Shown here: positions 34,104 to 45,379 of the stretch, piece by piece
Layout of the letters: every line of letters starts with the position of its first letter
How positions within the stretch are numbered: the first letter of the stretch is position 1
Source: Armigeres subalbatus
Lineage: Eukaryota > Arthropoda > Insecta > Diptera > Culicidae
Direction of reading: 5' to 3'
Assembly (NCBI RefSeq): GCF_024139115.2
Contig: NC_085139.1
Span: forward strand, 141,693,271-141,757,270
Length of the DNA stretch: 64,000 nucleotides
Position numbers and translations under genes: made by a program
Notes under the pieces: generated by a model
Told to the model about the DNA's origin: nothing
Seen by the model: the letters and a program-made list of their open reading frames with translations, nothing else
Database searches by the model: none

Positions 34104-35377
34104 GGTTCGTTCGTCGGTATCCAGAAAGCGAGGCCGGATAATGGTGACATGGTGGAAGACTTCCCGGTGAATGATGAAGATTTGGCAAGCAATGTAAGCG
34201 AAGATGTACCAGACAACAATTCAACTTGACATGCAGGAAACTCCGTAGACTAACAAGGAATGGTGGTTAAGATCCTAGAAGAAACTATCCTTAAATTAGA
34301 GCCCGCCGCTCCGTGATTATAACTTCGTTATTAAATCTATGCGTAATCTATAAGTAATTTTTGAAATTGCTAAATATTGCATTTTACCATTGTTCAAATA
34401 CATATGTTTACATCGATTTATTGAATTTCTAGTTTGTTTACGAGCGTTCATTGATTTGCAGTGATTGGTGGAGAGGTTAAACCAATATTTCATCATTCAT
34501 AGCAATTATACTCATATATAGCATATTATTATTTTGGTTGTATATTATCATCGCCTTAATAGTGACTTCTGAAATTTGAATAAGCAGTCATTATATTGTT
34601 CTTTCTTGTGGATTTCTTTTTCGCTATTGAAACATGATATTGGTTCATTGGGTATACAGCTCCAGCTTTAGCCTAATACATATGTTGGTTGAGCACATTT
34701 ATCGTTGTAAATCTTCATATATTGATGGTTTAACGAAAAGTAAAAACCTTACTTAAAAATGCTTACTTTTGGGTATAATGAACTTAATGTTTGGCAAAAT
34801 ATTCTAATTTCAGCTTTGGTGGAGGGTGCTTTTTCAGTCCATGAAAGGTTGATGCATTATTCATTAAAAATCGTTTGTAACAGCCGTAGGGTAGGCAATT
34901 ATAATTTACTGCTTCAAATGCAAATCGTACGATGTAAAAATTAGGCAACGTGCTCTTGTCCTGCTCATTGTCGCTGTCGATGTCCATTTATCTAATGTGC
35001 GAAAATAGGTCAGTCCCCTCAGAAAACTACTTTATTGGGCAAAAAAACTCTGGTACAGCTAGAGGTGTGCACCGGTCCAAAAATCAGCGGCGGCAGCGTT
35101 CGTCAGAATTTTTGTCGGTGGCGGCGGCGACGAGAATCGGTGTGGAGATTTTTTACGAACATTTCTTGAAGAATTTTTTCTGCATTTTTTCAGCATGTTT
35201 TCAATTTGAATTTCATCAGAAAAATCTGATGAACTTCTACCAAAAATTCTCTGAGCTTCTCCAAAATATTGATTTGAAAATTATTTTCGTATTTTCCATG
35301 GCAAATACTCTGAAGTTTTGAGAATTCTTTGAAATTTCCAGGAAAGCACTTTAGAATTTCCAAGGAAAATTCCCGTA
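34104..35377. other. Unassigned sequence
   Basis: No recognisable gene. The 123-codon frame at 34950-35321 has Gly-poor, Phe-rich low-complexity content and no motif. A GGCGGCGGCG-rich patch near 35090-35130 and AATTTCC-type repetition near 35320-35370 resemble dispersed low-complexity sequence. Confidence 0.45.
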
Positions 35378-35642
35378 TGAAGGGGGCAGAGCTTGGCAGA
35401 AGGAAGGTCGTGTGATATGTGCCATCACAAATATTGCCCTCCGCTCGCTTTCAAATCGACTTCTATAAAACTTTCTTCATGCCTGCCGTATCCTAACGGA
35501 ACTATCAATTCTATACTTTCGCCTCTAATTCTATCATGAACATGTACGTCTAAGTTTGGAAGATGATATTAGCATTTCCATATCAATATAAATCGTTTAA
35601 CTTCACGTCGAAGTAACACACACAAAATCATTAATTTAGTAA
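35378..35642 (+). mobile_element. TIR element copy B (right end intact)
   Basis: The interior from AGCTTGGCAGAAGGAAGGTC to GATGATATTAGCATTTCCAT matches copy A at 3.5-3.75 kb with very few changes. The right end GTAACACACACAAAATCATT (35613-35642) is the reverse complement of copy A's left end. The left end is lost. The 14 bases CCCGTATGAAGGGG just before the shared part are inverted relative to copy A. Confidence 0.7.
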
Positions 35643-35689
35643 CGGAAAACAGTTTGACAAAAAATTCTCTTGGCCTAAGCACCATACAG

Positions 35690-36480
35690 CTGAACTGGTA
35701 ATTTGGTGGAAAAAGCACTATTTCCTAACACGTCGTTTGGCCGAAATAGTCGTTTGGCCGAATAGGTTTTAAGGCCCATAATGTGGTTTGGCCCGTAAGG
35801 GTTGTTTGACGGGCCAGTCTGTCGAAAATTTATTTTGGCCAACGGCAAAATGTTGAATTCTGAATGGTCAAAAATATCCACATGTTTGGCTAAATAACAT
35901 TTTCGGTCAAATGACCCTTCTGCCAAACAACCATTCGGCCAATAACTTTTTGGACAAACTTTTTCGGCAAAATGGCCATTTCAGCTGAATAAAATTGTCG
36001 GCTAAATTGGGTTTTTGCCTTACGTATTCGGCCAAACACCTTTCGGCCTGTGACTATTGGCTATATGGCCCTACCTGTCGTTTGGCCGGAAATCATTCGA
36101 CGAAAAGCCATTTATTCGAATAACAGGTTAGGCCGAAAGTCATCTAGCCAAATTTCATAAGGCCTAATCAAACGTTTGTCCGAATAAAAAATAGTTTGAC
36201 CGAAAATGACAATTAGCGAACACGACAAACAGCTGAAAGGCTTATTTGGCCGAATTGGTAATTTGATCGAAAAAGTTGTTTCCCCTAATAGTTTATTTGG
36301 CTGCAAATGTCATTCGGCCGAAATAGTCCTTTCTGCACAACAAACATTTCAGCTCAACGACGTTTTCTTCCAAATGACCTATTAAGCTCAACCGCTTTTT
36401 TGGCAAAATGACAAATTCAGCCGAATGACACTTTGGGTCGAGTCCCCGTTTCGGCCAAATGACCCTTTCAGCCAATTGAG
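35690..36480. repeat. Degenerate GGCCGAAA/TTTGGCC repeat array
   Basis: Motifs such as TTTGGCCGAAATGAC recur about every 18-25 bp in both orientations with heavy divergence. Reading frames here (for example F-G-Q-M-T-F-S-A-K) are artefacts. The same repeat recurs at 36680-36830, 39955-40270, 41745-41940 and 53545-53640. Confidence 0.8.
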
Positions 36481-36498
36481 CTATTCTTACTTGTTCAC

Positions 36499-36672
36499 TT
36501 ATGGATCCTGTACACCTCCGGTGGTGCAAAGAGCCGACATGAAAGATCTCCATCCTGAGCGTTGTCCAGCTATCGCTTTAACCTGTTGATAGGTTAGATT
36601 TCGGTCGACTTCTTTTATTTCTTTATTGAGGCTTCACCACCATGAGGCTCTTGGTCTGCCTCTGCTGCGATG
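36499..36672 (-). pseudogene. LINE ORF2 C-terminal tail
   Basis: The minus frame reads R-G-R-P-R-A-S-W-W, a stop, then S-L-N-K-E-I-K-E-V, V-K-A-I-A-G-Q-R and W-R-S-F-M-S-A-L-C-T-T-G-G before a TAA at 36499-36501. This pattern (basic G-R-P, then A-x-A-Q-D-R-x-x-W-R-x-F-x-x-A-L-C) is the usual C-terminus of a group of insect LINE polymerases. It is embedded in the GGCCGAAA array. Confidence 0.65.
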
Positions 36673-36830
36673 AGCTATTCGGCCAATTTTTTCAGCCGAA
36701 GGAACTATTCGACCAAATAACACTCTCGGCAACATAATTTTAGACTTTAGACTAGGCTTCAGCCAAATCTAGTATATTAGACCAAACAACTGTCGGCCTT
36801 ACCAACAAACAATTTTAGCTATATAAGCTA
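36673..36830. repeat. GGCCGAAA repeat, second block
   Basis: The same degenerate units (TTCGGCCAATTTTTTCAGCC and similar) continue after the LINE tail. Confidence 0.65.
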
Positions 36831-39800
36831 TAGAGGACTAATTTTGATCATTCAAACGCATTATTCTCTTCCAATGTTTGTTAAGCGTTGTGGCATTCAG
36901 CAAAATGGCTCACTGGCAAACGACTCTTCTTCGTTCAAACATTCTGTTTCAACTAGATTTTTGGGGATTTCAACGGGAAATCCTTCAAAATTTACAGTCG
37001 AAGTTTATTTTTAGTTTTCACGGTAGGGTAGGAGCCCAAGTAATTTTTCACGCATGTTTATTGAGTTTATCAGTTGATGAAGTGCGTGAATCTAGCGTAA
37101 TGTAATTAAAATAAGCTTGATACACCTTTTTAAAGAAGCTGTGATAAACATCTCAAAATCAAGTGTTCTAAATATCATACCGATAGATTTAAAAAATTTG
37201 TCGTCTGATTTTCATCTTTTATATTAGCGAAAGCACATCAAAAGTTCAAACCACATTAGTGGCTTAATACAGGTGAAACTTCGACGCATACTTGCATTCA
37301 TGATGCGGAATGCCTTTACATCAGTTTTATTGACAAATTCCCAGCCCGTTCCCTTCATGACCACTACGTTTCAATTATTTTCTTATCCTGCTCCAGGTTG
37401 ATGCATTTACCGCAAAAGAATAAAAAATAGCTCATTCAGAACTGGGTGACCACCGTGCAGCTAAGTTCGTAATGGCGATGGACGCTACCGGAACGGATCG
37501 AAAGAATTTTTCACCGGCATAGATCGGTCGTGTCGTCAACGACGAGGACGACGACGAAGGGGTTGACACTAAAAGCGCTATGAAAAATTCAAAAGCCCTA
37601 CGTGCTTCTAGAGCACAAAGAAGTAACGCTTGAACCCCACTCATTGGAAAACTGTTGATCCCTCACGACGATGACGGTGGACGACGGGTGCCCCAACTGA
37701 ATGAATGTCCCAGCGAGCATGTGTGCTTGTGTATGTGGGCTATCACAGACATCCACAGAAGAAACCTAGTGAGAAAATGAAACTTCCGGAATGCTTCAGC
37801 AGCGTGGAAACTGGCTACATATAGCTGATGAGTACTCCTGGCACGCAATGCCCATTGGAGAAAAAGCAAGGGTGTGCTCAGAGTGCAAAAAATGACAAGT
37901 TTTTATGCACATCGCATACTGCTTCCTGTGCTTACATCAACGGTGAGCGATGGGAAGTTCTAAATCTTGTCCAACACTCCTAGTTGTGTGGAATGGTTCG
38001 TCCATAAATGTTGCAATACTTTATATTGATTTTCTTATATTGTAATCTGATGGAGCCCAATCAGTAAAATCACAAAATATTAATTCAAATAATATGAGTT
38101 CCAACGTTACGGCTTTACAGGATTGCAAAGTGTTATCCAAGAGATAAAAGTAATTAGATTACGTTTTCACGTTTTACTTATGCGGTGCAACGCTACAAAA
38201 CCGTAATCCCACGTTGGTTTTGAAACAACATTCTGGTGTTATCCCATTCCAATGGCTAACGTGTAGCACTGGATGATGTGGGTAGGTGAAAATTCCGATG
38301 TTCAGTACGTGTGCCATGTTGAGTAATTGTACTTGTTGAGTAATCGAATATATACTTTTTGTAAAATAATCACGACTTCTGTGTTCAAATAGGCTTGATA
38401 ATCGAGTTGTGTTGTTGTCTAACTGCTGCATATCAATTATTCCATGTCCACAAATTTAATTCTTCCGGATTTAACAGAACTGTGCAACCATCTAAAGTGG
38501 GAAATAAAAGAAAACATATCCAAACATAATTTATATTGAGCTGAATGCGTAAAATCAACTCATAACATTTCTACCAAAAAAATTATAACAAAGCTTCTAT
38601 TGTATGACCATTGGCCATGGCCCATGGATGGGTTCTGCATCTCCACTTGTTGTATGTACAAAAAATAAACAGAAAGAAAACATCTATCAGCAACATGCTC
38701 TCCCATCATGTCCGCAGCACAACCTAACAGGATATATTTCTGAGACGTCTTCTTATCTATCGAGGAGCTTTCATCCAAAGATGTTTAATGGATTTACAGC
38801 CATTAGATCAATTTATAGCGAAGCATTTCTTTATCTCTCGTCCTCCTTCTCTTGTTGGGTTTAGTTCATTTATGGGGGCTACGAGCGAGACTACGACCAC
38901 GACATTCTATCCATTCTGTCCAGTTGACACACCAAGTTCCAACTTTCCTTCCACTCGTTTAGTACCATTTACAACGCTTTCCTTCACTGTCAGTGATCTG
39001 AAATTTAAACAATGACCAGTTCTCTCTCACACACACAAGAACCAATGTTACTGGCTAATACTGGCGGACACGCTGAAGTGTACAGCCCCTTGAAAGGGAG
39101 AAAAATAGCAGTAAGAACCGTCACAGTCCATTGGTCAAGGCTCGAGACAGCGGTTGATTTATGGCTGTGAAAAGTTTCACCGCAGCACGAGACCCTTCCT
39201 CGTTCGCTGTGGTTCGGAAAGCACAAGTCAAAGGCGCTTCGGAGCTTGAGATCTTGAGCTGATTCGACCAAATTGTGCTTGAAGATTGTTGTTTTCTGCA
39301 TGGGAATTAAGATGAAAAACTATTGGCAGGCAAGGGGGGCTAGAAATTAGTTGCTGTCTTGCGTGTTGTACAAAATGCTGGAAAGGAGCGGGACAGTTGT
39401 TGAATTATTCACAAGGAGAATGTTGGACACGACAATCTCTCCAGTTTCGATTGAACTGAACGATTGGAAGAGGTGCAAGGTGGGACAACAAAATGGAGTA
39501 TTCAATACCCAATACAGAGAAATGGTTTTATTGTGGATGCACTGAAGTTTGGGAAGTAGATTCACATCTTTTCAAATGAATTAGTTTCAATGCTTTTTGA
39601 GGGGGTTTTCATTGATTCATATATATACCAAAATATACGTGGGAAATTAGAAAAAAGACTTCTTGTTCCTTGCAAGACTTCGCAGTAATTTTGCTCTTGC
39701 AAAAGGGAAATAGCCTAACAACGTCGTCATATAAATTGTGTTTTATCTGAGCTTGATATAGCAAAATTTAATCTAATATAATTTGCAAAAAATGTAAATA

Positions 39801-39950
39801 TAACGGTAGAAAATGCATGTAAACAAGAGCTTTTCACATCATTGGTGGGCTAATTTGTATCAATTTCACCCACCAACAATATGAGATGCTTTTGTTTACA
39901 AAAGCAGTTTCGTCCTTTGGAAATGTTGGTGCCGAAGTTCTTGATGTTGG
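36831..39950. other. Unassigned sequence
   Basis: No gene supported. The GAC/ACG-rich patch at 37530-37570 and the frames at 37432-37869, 38560-38864 and 39005-39301 show no motif. I see no splice structure. Confidence 0.45.
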
Positions 39951-39954
39951 GACG

Positions 39955-40270
39955 TCGTATTTCTAAATATTTTACGGCCAAAAATGTCGTTCGATCGAAC
40001 TGGTCCAAACAGGTCCAAAAAAACAATTTAAAAGCCAAACAAGCTAGTTTTTTCAGAAGAAAAGACTATTATTGGCTGTATGCTTCTCCTATGTTTGTTG
40101 GTGTCCGTTAGCCGAGAAAGTTACTTGGCCAAAATGGTCGTTTGGGAGGAAAGGTCGACCGGGTCGACTTTTTGTCCCTATTACCCGTTCAGCAAATGAC
40201 ATTTTCGGCCGTTTGACCCGTCCAGCGAAATGACAATTTCTGTCAAACGACCATTTTGCCCAAGCGATAG
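39955..40270. repeat. GGCCGAAA repeat, third block
   Basis: Units such as ACGGCCAAAAATGTCGTTCG and TTGGCCAAAATGGTCGTTTG repeat with strong divergence. This is the same family as at 35.7 kb. Confidence 0.7.
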
Positions 40271-40379
40271 TCCAAACGACCTGATAGTGCAAAGACAATT
40301 ACAAGTTTGGTTGTAGGGTAACGAGTGGTAATGTTGGCCCTGGATGTAATTGGCTCATCAGCCGTTGAGTGTTCTCCAC

Positions 40380-40578
40380 TGATAACACCATGTTTCGCTA
40401 GCGTATAACAGCACAGATTTCCCGTTAGAGTTGAAAATTCACATTTTTTTTCGTTCACTTATCTGCCTGTTTTTCCAGATGTTTCTTAAACTCCCAAAGG
40501 CAGCCCTTGCTTTCTTGATCCGTGCGCCTATGTCGATCTTGGTACCACCGTCTGACGCCATTTGGCGAATTTGCTGTA
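40380..40578 (-). pseudogene. LINE ORF2 fragment (thumb/connection region)
   Basis: The minus frame reads Q-I-R-Q-M-A-S-D-G-G-T, then I-G-A-R-I-K-K-A-R-A-A-F, then L-R-N-I-W-K-N. A stop follows and then I-F-N-S-N-G-K-S-V-L-L-Y-A-S-E-T-W. This is the segment after the catalytic core in LINEs of the same type as the tail at 36.5 kb. Both are minus and in the right order, so they may be halves of one broken element separated by about 3.7 kb. Confidence 0.7.
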
Positions 40579-41431
40579 AATTCAAAAAAAAAAAATACCC
40601 GAAAATTTCCAAATATAGTCGACTCTTTACTTCTCGTTGTTCTACACCTCGATATCTTTCCCTATGTTAATGTTTTTCTCGGTCCCTTCATACTATAGTC
40701 AATTGGACTCTATATTATAGACCTTATAGGGTTAAACCCCCTATCTCGATGTGTTTTGAGCATATTTTGTTCTGAATTCACTCTCCTTATGTCGATATGT
40801 TCAAATGTTTAGGCTACTAGAACATCTCTGAACAATAACAAACACATCAGCAATAAGAAATGACATTTGTTTTGTTGGCGTTTTTCATAGCAACAAGCTT
40901 TTTTGAATCTAGTACCCATTTAAAATTTCCTTCCATTCCTCGATCTCTCCCTATGTCGATGGTCCCTTCAATATCGGGATGTGTATGTAAACACTTTAAG
41001 AGAACTTGAAAACACTTCTTGATAAAATTTAAAATATTCTCTTATTAATGCCAAGAAAATATCTCGAAGGTAAACACGATTTAAAAAAAAAAGAAACGAG
41101 CTACCCAATTCACGCCGGCACTGAATAAAATAGGTTTTGGTTCTCAGGTTTTGGTGTGGCGCCGAGAACTTGCGATGTGTTGAACTTCATGATTTTGCTA
41201 AACATGGTCAATGGAATGTGTTTCTATCAGACTATTGACATCCCGGGCTATATTTTTTTTCATACTCCGTTTCAATGATGACAGCGGGCTATGTCTATTG
41301 ATGATGATGACACCACGCTTGTCACCGGCTCGGTTTCTATGGCATTTCATCCATTTGTAAAAATTTCGGATCATGAAGTTTTAAACGTCGCAATACAGGT
41401 TTCAGGGCTGAATTTTAATGGAAAACTTGTA
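40579..41431. other. Unassigned, with a diverged direct repeat
   Basis: CCTCGATATCTTTCCCTATG near 40648 and CCTCGATCTCTCCCTATGTC near 40938 are related, each followed by GGTCCCTTCA. They may be parts of one dispersed repeat or the ends of a small element. No gene is seen. Confidence 0.4.
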
Positions 41432-41605
41432 AGCGTTTAAGACGAGTTTAGTACTTTCCATTTAATTCCACTACGTTTTGTTATCTTTGTTGATAAGTAT
41501 TTCAACCTCAACTGTGAGGCCGTCTTCAGTGTCTCGTACTTGACTCGACTTGAGTTGAATCGAGTTGACGACGGTTGCATACATTCCACTAAAAAAAGCG
41601 CGAGT
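41432..41605. mobile_element. Relative of the 8.6-kb foldback insertion
   Basis: AAGACGAGTTTAGTACTTTC, TTTCCATTTAATTCCAC, GTCTTCAGTGTCTCGTACTT and the end ATACATTCCACTAAAA match parts of 8574-8720. Only one arm is kept. The sequence is more diverged than the copy inside the R4/Dong-like LINE. Confidence 0.65.
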
Positions 41606-41744
41606 TGCCTACAAACATCAGAGAAGAACCTTTCGTTCAAAATTCGGGTTGTTTTTGGTCTGTTCAGTAGTTTGATCGATTATGTCATTTGCAGAATGCC
41701 GTTCATTTAGTCTAAAATTGTAATTAGTTCAACAGAATATTTGA

Positions 41745-41940
41745 ACAAAAACTCCGGATGGCCGAAATGGTTGTTTGGTAGAAAGGACCATTTGGCCGAA
41801 AAAGTAATTTGACCGAACGACACAGCTGAAAATTTAGTTTGGGCCAACGGGCCATATGGCCGAAAACATCATTGGGTTCAAAGGAACATAAGACCGTAAA
41901 TATCATTGCCAAACGGGTCATAGGGCCAAAAAATTGCGTT
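41745..41940. repeat. GGCCGAAA repeat, fourth block
   Basis: GGCCGAAATGGTTGTTTGG-type units continue for about 200 bp. Confidence 0.7.
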
Positions 41941-42388
41941 TAAAACCGATTCAATACGGATGGGTCATATCTCAGGGTCATATGTATGTGACCCAAGACG
42001 AAAATCGGCTGTCAAAAGTCAGTTAAGAGATAGAGCCTTGCAAACGAAATCTCCGGGATCTCAGCATTTTTCGTTTATTTTCTCGAGGTGGGCACCACCG
42101 AGTTTCAGCAACATGATTTTTGTCGAGATCTCATTAAAAGTGACGTTTCGGTTGTTGATAGGTATATGGTAAATATTTTGCTGAAAATCAGTAATAAACG
42201 AAATTTTCTGCCAAGCTTCAGTTTTTAAAATTGCTGAGCTACAGCGGTGCCCGATTTTGCGGAGCTAGAAAACTTGGTGTGTGCTTTCTCTATCAAAAAT
42301 GTTCAAAATTAACTTTTTCATCCAGGAAAAATATTGCACAGGTCAGGTTACGGGCACTAGGATGATCTAGAGCATCCAAACATCCAAT

Positions 42389-42506
42389 CTTCTTTTTCTT
42401 CTTATTGGCATAACATCCCCACACTGGGACAGAGCCGCCTCGCAGCTTAGTGTTCATTAAGCACTTCCACAGTTATTAACTGCGAGGTTACTAAGCCAGG
42501 TTACTT
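42389..42506 (-). mobile_element. Feilai-like SINE fragment
   Basis: TCTTATTGGCATAACATCCC, then CACTGGGACAGAGCCGCCTC and TAGTGTTCATTAAGCACTTC, then ACAGTTATTAACTGCGAGG is a stretch I associate with the 3-prime part of the abundant Aedes Feilai SINE. The tRNA-like head is missing, and the piece ends where the poly(A) of the Juan-like LINE begins. The name is from memory and is not checked. Confidence 0.5.
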
Positions 42507-42738
42507 TTTTTTTTTTTTTAACTTATTTTATTTGCTAATTATCTAATACATGCATTCATCTCTTAGACTAGGTGTTCCGTGTTTTCTCAACACTATCATC
42601 CTTATTTGCTACGTTACTTTTTAGTTATTATTAATACATTTCAATTGCCTCTGGCAGTTAGAATGTTTCCTCTGGTTGAATTGAACCATGTAGGAATTAC
42701 AATGTTTTCAACTTAAACTAAACTTAACCTACTTTATA

Positions 42739-43220
42739 CTAAGGGTACAAGGAGTTAATCGTTGCAATAGAAGATTGCAACGATTTTTGTCTAAAATTGG
42801 AAATTATTTTGTTGGACATTTGTTGCAATGTCTCAATATTAGAAATTCTATGAAGTTCATTGGTACTATACCACGGAGGCAACTTCAGAATCATTTTCAA
42901 AATTTTATTTTGAATCCTCTGGAGTGCCTTCTTTCTGGTATTGCAGCAACTAGCCCATATTGGCACAGCATACAACATGGCAGGTCTAAAAATTTGTTTG
43001 TAAATCAAAAGTTTGTTCTTAAGACAAAGTTTTGATTTTCTGTTTATAAGTGGATATAGACACTTAATATATTTGTTACATTTGGCTTGAAGGCCTTCAA
43101 TGTGATTTTTAAAAGTTAATTTTTGATCTAGCAGAAGTCCTAAATATTTAGCTTCGCTAGACCAATTAATTGGAACCCCATTCATAGTGACAATATGTCT
43201 GCTAGAAGGTTTCAAATAAG
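42739..43220 (-). pseudogene. Juan-like ORF2, C-terminal connection region
   Basis: It continues the polymerase after a one-base frameshift. The blocks W-S-S-E-A-K-Y-L-G-L-L-L-D, H-I-E-G-L-Q-A-K-C-N-K-Y, I-Y-K-Q-I-F-R-P-A-M-L-Y-A-V-P-I-W and R-I-Q-N-K-I-L-K-M-I are the usual Jockey-clade thumb and tail. It ends in S-L-Y-P before a stop, followed by about 230 bp of 3-prime untranslated sequence. Confidence 0.85.
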
Positions 43221-43231
43221 AAGCTCTCGGC

Positions 43232-44149
43232 TTATGGGAAAATTATAAGCTGAGTTTTGGAAGCATTCGGGGAAATTTTCCATTTTTGCAAGTAAGTGGA
43301 GAAAATATTCAAACTTTTTTGCAATCTACTACAAATGACACGAAGGCTACGCCCTTTGGCTGAAAGGCCCGTGTCATCTGCAAACAAAGATTTTTGACAC
43401 CCTTGTGGTAAATCAGGTAAATCAGAAGTAAAAATGTTATACAATATGGGCCCCAGTATGCTGCCTTGGGGGACACCAGCCCTTACAGGTAATCTATCAG
43501 ATTTAGTATTCTGATAGTTTACCTGCAGTGAGCGATCTGATAAATAATTTTGGATCAGTTTAATGATGTACAGAGGAAAATTAAAATTCATCAATTTTAC
43601 AATCAAACCTTCATGCCAAACACTGTCAAATGCTTTCTCTATATCAAGAAGAGCAACTCCAGTCGAATATCCTTCAGATTTGTTGAGCCGAATTAAATTC
43701 GTTACTCTTAATAACTGATGGGTGGTTGAATGCCCATGGCGAAAACCAAATTGTTCATCAGCAAAAATAGAATTGTCATTAATATGAACCATCATTCTAT
43801 TTAAAATAATCTTTTCAAACAGTTTGCTTATTGAAGAAAGCAAACTGATTGGGCGATAACTAGAAGCATCAGCTGGATTTTTGTCCGGCTTCAAAATTGG
43901 AACAACTTTGGCGTTTTTCCATTTATCTGGAAAGTATGCCAATTGAAAACATTTGTTAAATAAATTAACTAAAAAGGATAAAGAGTTCTCAGGAAGTTTT
44001 TTGATAAGTATGTAGAAAATACCATCATCACCCGGGGCTTTCATATTTTTAAATTTTCTAGTAATCATCCAAATTAGTTCCCAACGAAGGGTCAAAAACA
44101 TTCTCTTGATTGAGAATGTCTTCGAAGCTCCGTGTAACCTGATCCTCAA
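43232..44149 (-). pseudogene. Juan-like ORF2, reverse transcriptase
   Basis: The 305-codon frame has A-P-G-D-D-G-I, S-S-Y-R-P-I-S-L-L-S-S-I-S-K-L-F-E-K, V-A-L-L-D-I-E-K-A-F-D-S-V-W, A-G-V-P-Q-G-S-I-L-G-P-I and the catalytic S-L-F-A-D-D-T-G. The polymerase palm is therefore complete on paper. Upstream, 44150-44521 carries the decayed linker between endonuclease and polymerase. A one-base shift near 43220 moves the remainder into the next frame. Confidence 0.9.
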
Positions 44150-44521
44150 TTGGACTAGTGAGACCTAGACTAAAATTATGGGCACTCTCGAACTGCTGAG
44201 CAAGTTTTTGAGCTTTTTCGCCATTTGTTAATAAAATTTTATTTCCCTCTTTAAGCGCTGGAATTGGCTTTTGAGGTTTTTTAAGAATTTTTGTTAATTT
44301 CCAAAAGGGTTTCGAACTGGGATCTAACTTCGAGACATTATTCTCAAAGTTGGTATTTCTCAGAATAGCGAAACTTTTTTTATTTCATTTTGCAAATCTC
44401 GCCAAATAACTTTCAACGCGGGATCGCGAGTTCTTTGGTATTGCCTTCTTCTCACATTTTTAAGACGGATCAGTAGCTGAAGATCGTCGTCAATAATAAT
44501 GGAGTTGAATTCAACTTCACA

Positions 44522-45379
44522 TTATGGAATTGCAATTAAATTTGTCAAAGATACGAGTGCATAGTCAATATCACTTTTGGTATCCAAAGGAATATTAACA
44601 TCATCATTTAACATCGTTTTATATAAATCCCAATCAGCTCTATGATAATTAAAAGTAGAGCTGATTGGATTATAAATGGCTTCTTGTGAGATTTCAAATG
44701 TAACAGGAAGGTGATCAGAGTCCAAGTCAGCATGAGTTACCAATTGGCCACACAGTTGACTTGAATCCGTTAAAACTAAATCAATTGTAGAAGGATTTCG
44801 ACTGGAAGAAAAACAAGTTGGTCCATTGGGATATTGAATAGTATAATATCCCGCAGAACAATCTTCAAATAAAATTTTACCATTGGAATTGCTTTGAGCA
44901 TTATTCCATGAACGGTGTTTGGCATTGAAGTCACCAATTACGAAGAATTTTGATTTGTTGCGAGTCAGAATTTGAAGATCAGCTTTCAACAAATTCTTTT
45001 GCTGCCCATTGCATTGAAAAGGCAAGTAGGCTGCAATGAAGGAAAATTGTCCAAAATTTGTTTCAACAGAAACTCCCAAGGTTTCAAAAACTTTGGTTTC
45101 AAACGAAGAAAATAATTTATGTTTGATACGTCTATTAATGACAATGGCGACCCCACCACAGGCGCTGTCAAGACGATCATTTCTGTAGATAAAATAGTTT
45201 GGATCTCTTTTAATGGAGAGTCCTGGTTTTAAATACGTTTCAGTTATAATGGCAATATGCACATTATGAACTGAAAGGAAGTTGAATAATTCATCTTCCT
45301 TACCCTTTAGAGAGCGGGCATTCCAATTTAGAACTTTCACACAATTATTTGGATCCATTGAAACGGAGTCCGATAACAA
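44522..45379 (-). pseudogene. Juan-like ORF2, endonuclease
   Basis: This 285-codon frame is an apurinic-type endonuclease. It has L-N-W-N-A-R-S-L near residue 18, I-A-I-I-T-E-T-Y-L with the catalytic glutamate near 45, F-F-V-I-G-D-F-N-A-K-H near 145, N-P-S-T-I-D-L-V-L-T near 190 and S-D-H-L-P-V near 218. These are all the expected catalytic blocks and they look intact. A frameshift and stop at 44522 cut it from the polymerase. Confidence 0.9.

Noticed and set aside
34950..35321. 123-codon plus frame
   Set aside because: Low-complexity Phe/Leu/Lys content and GGC-rich start with no motif or splice support.
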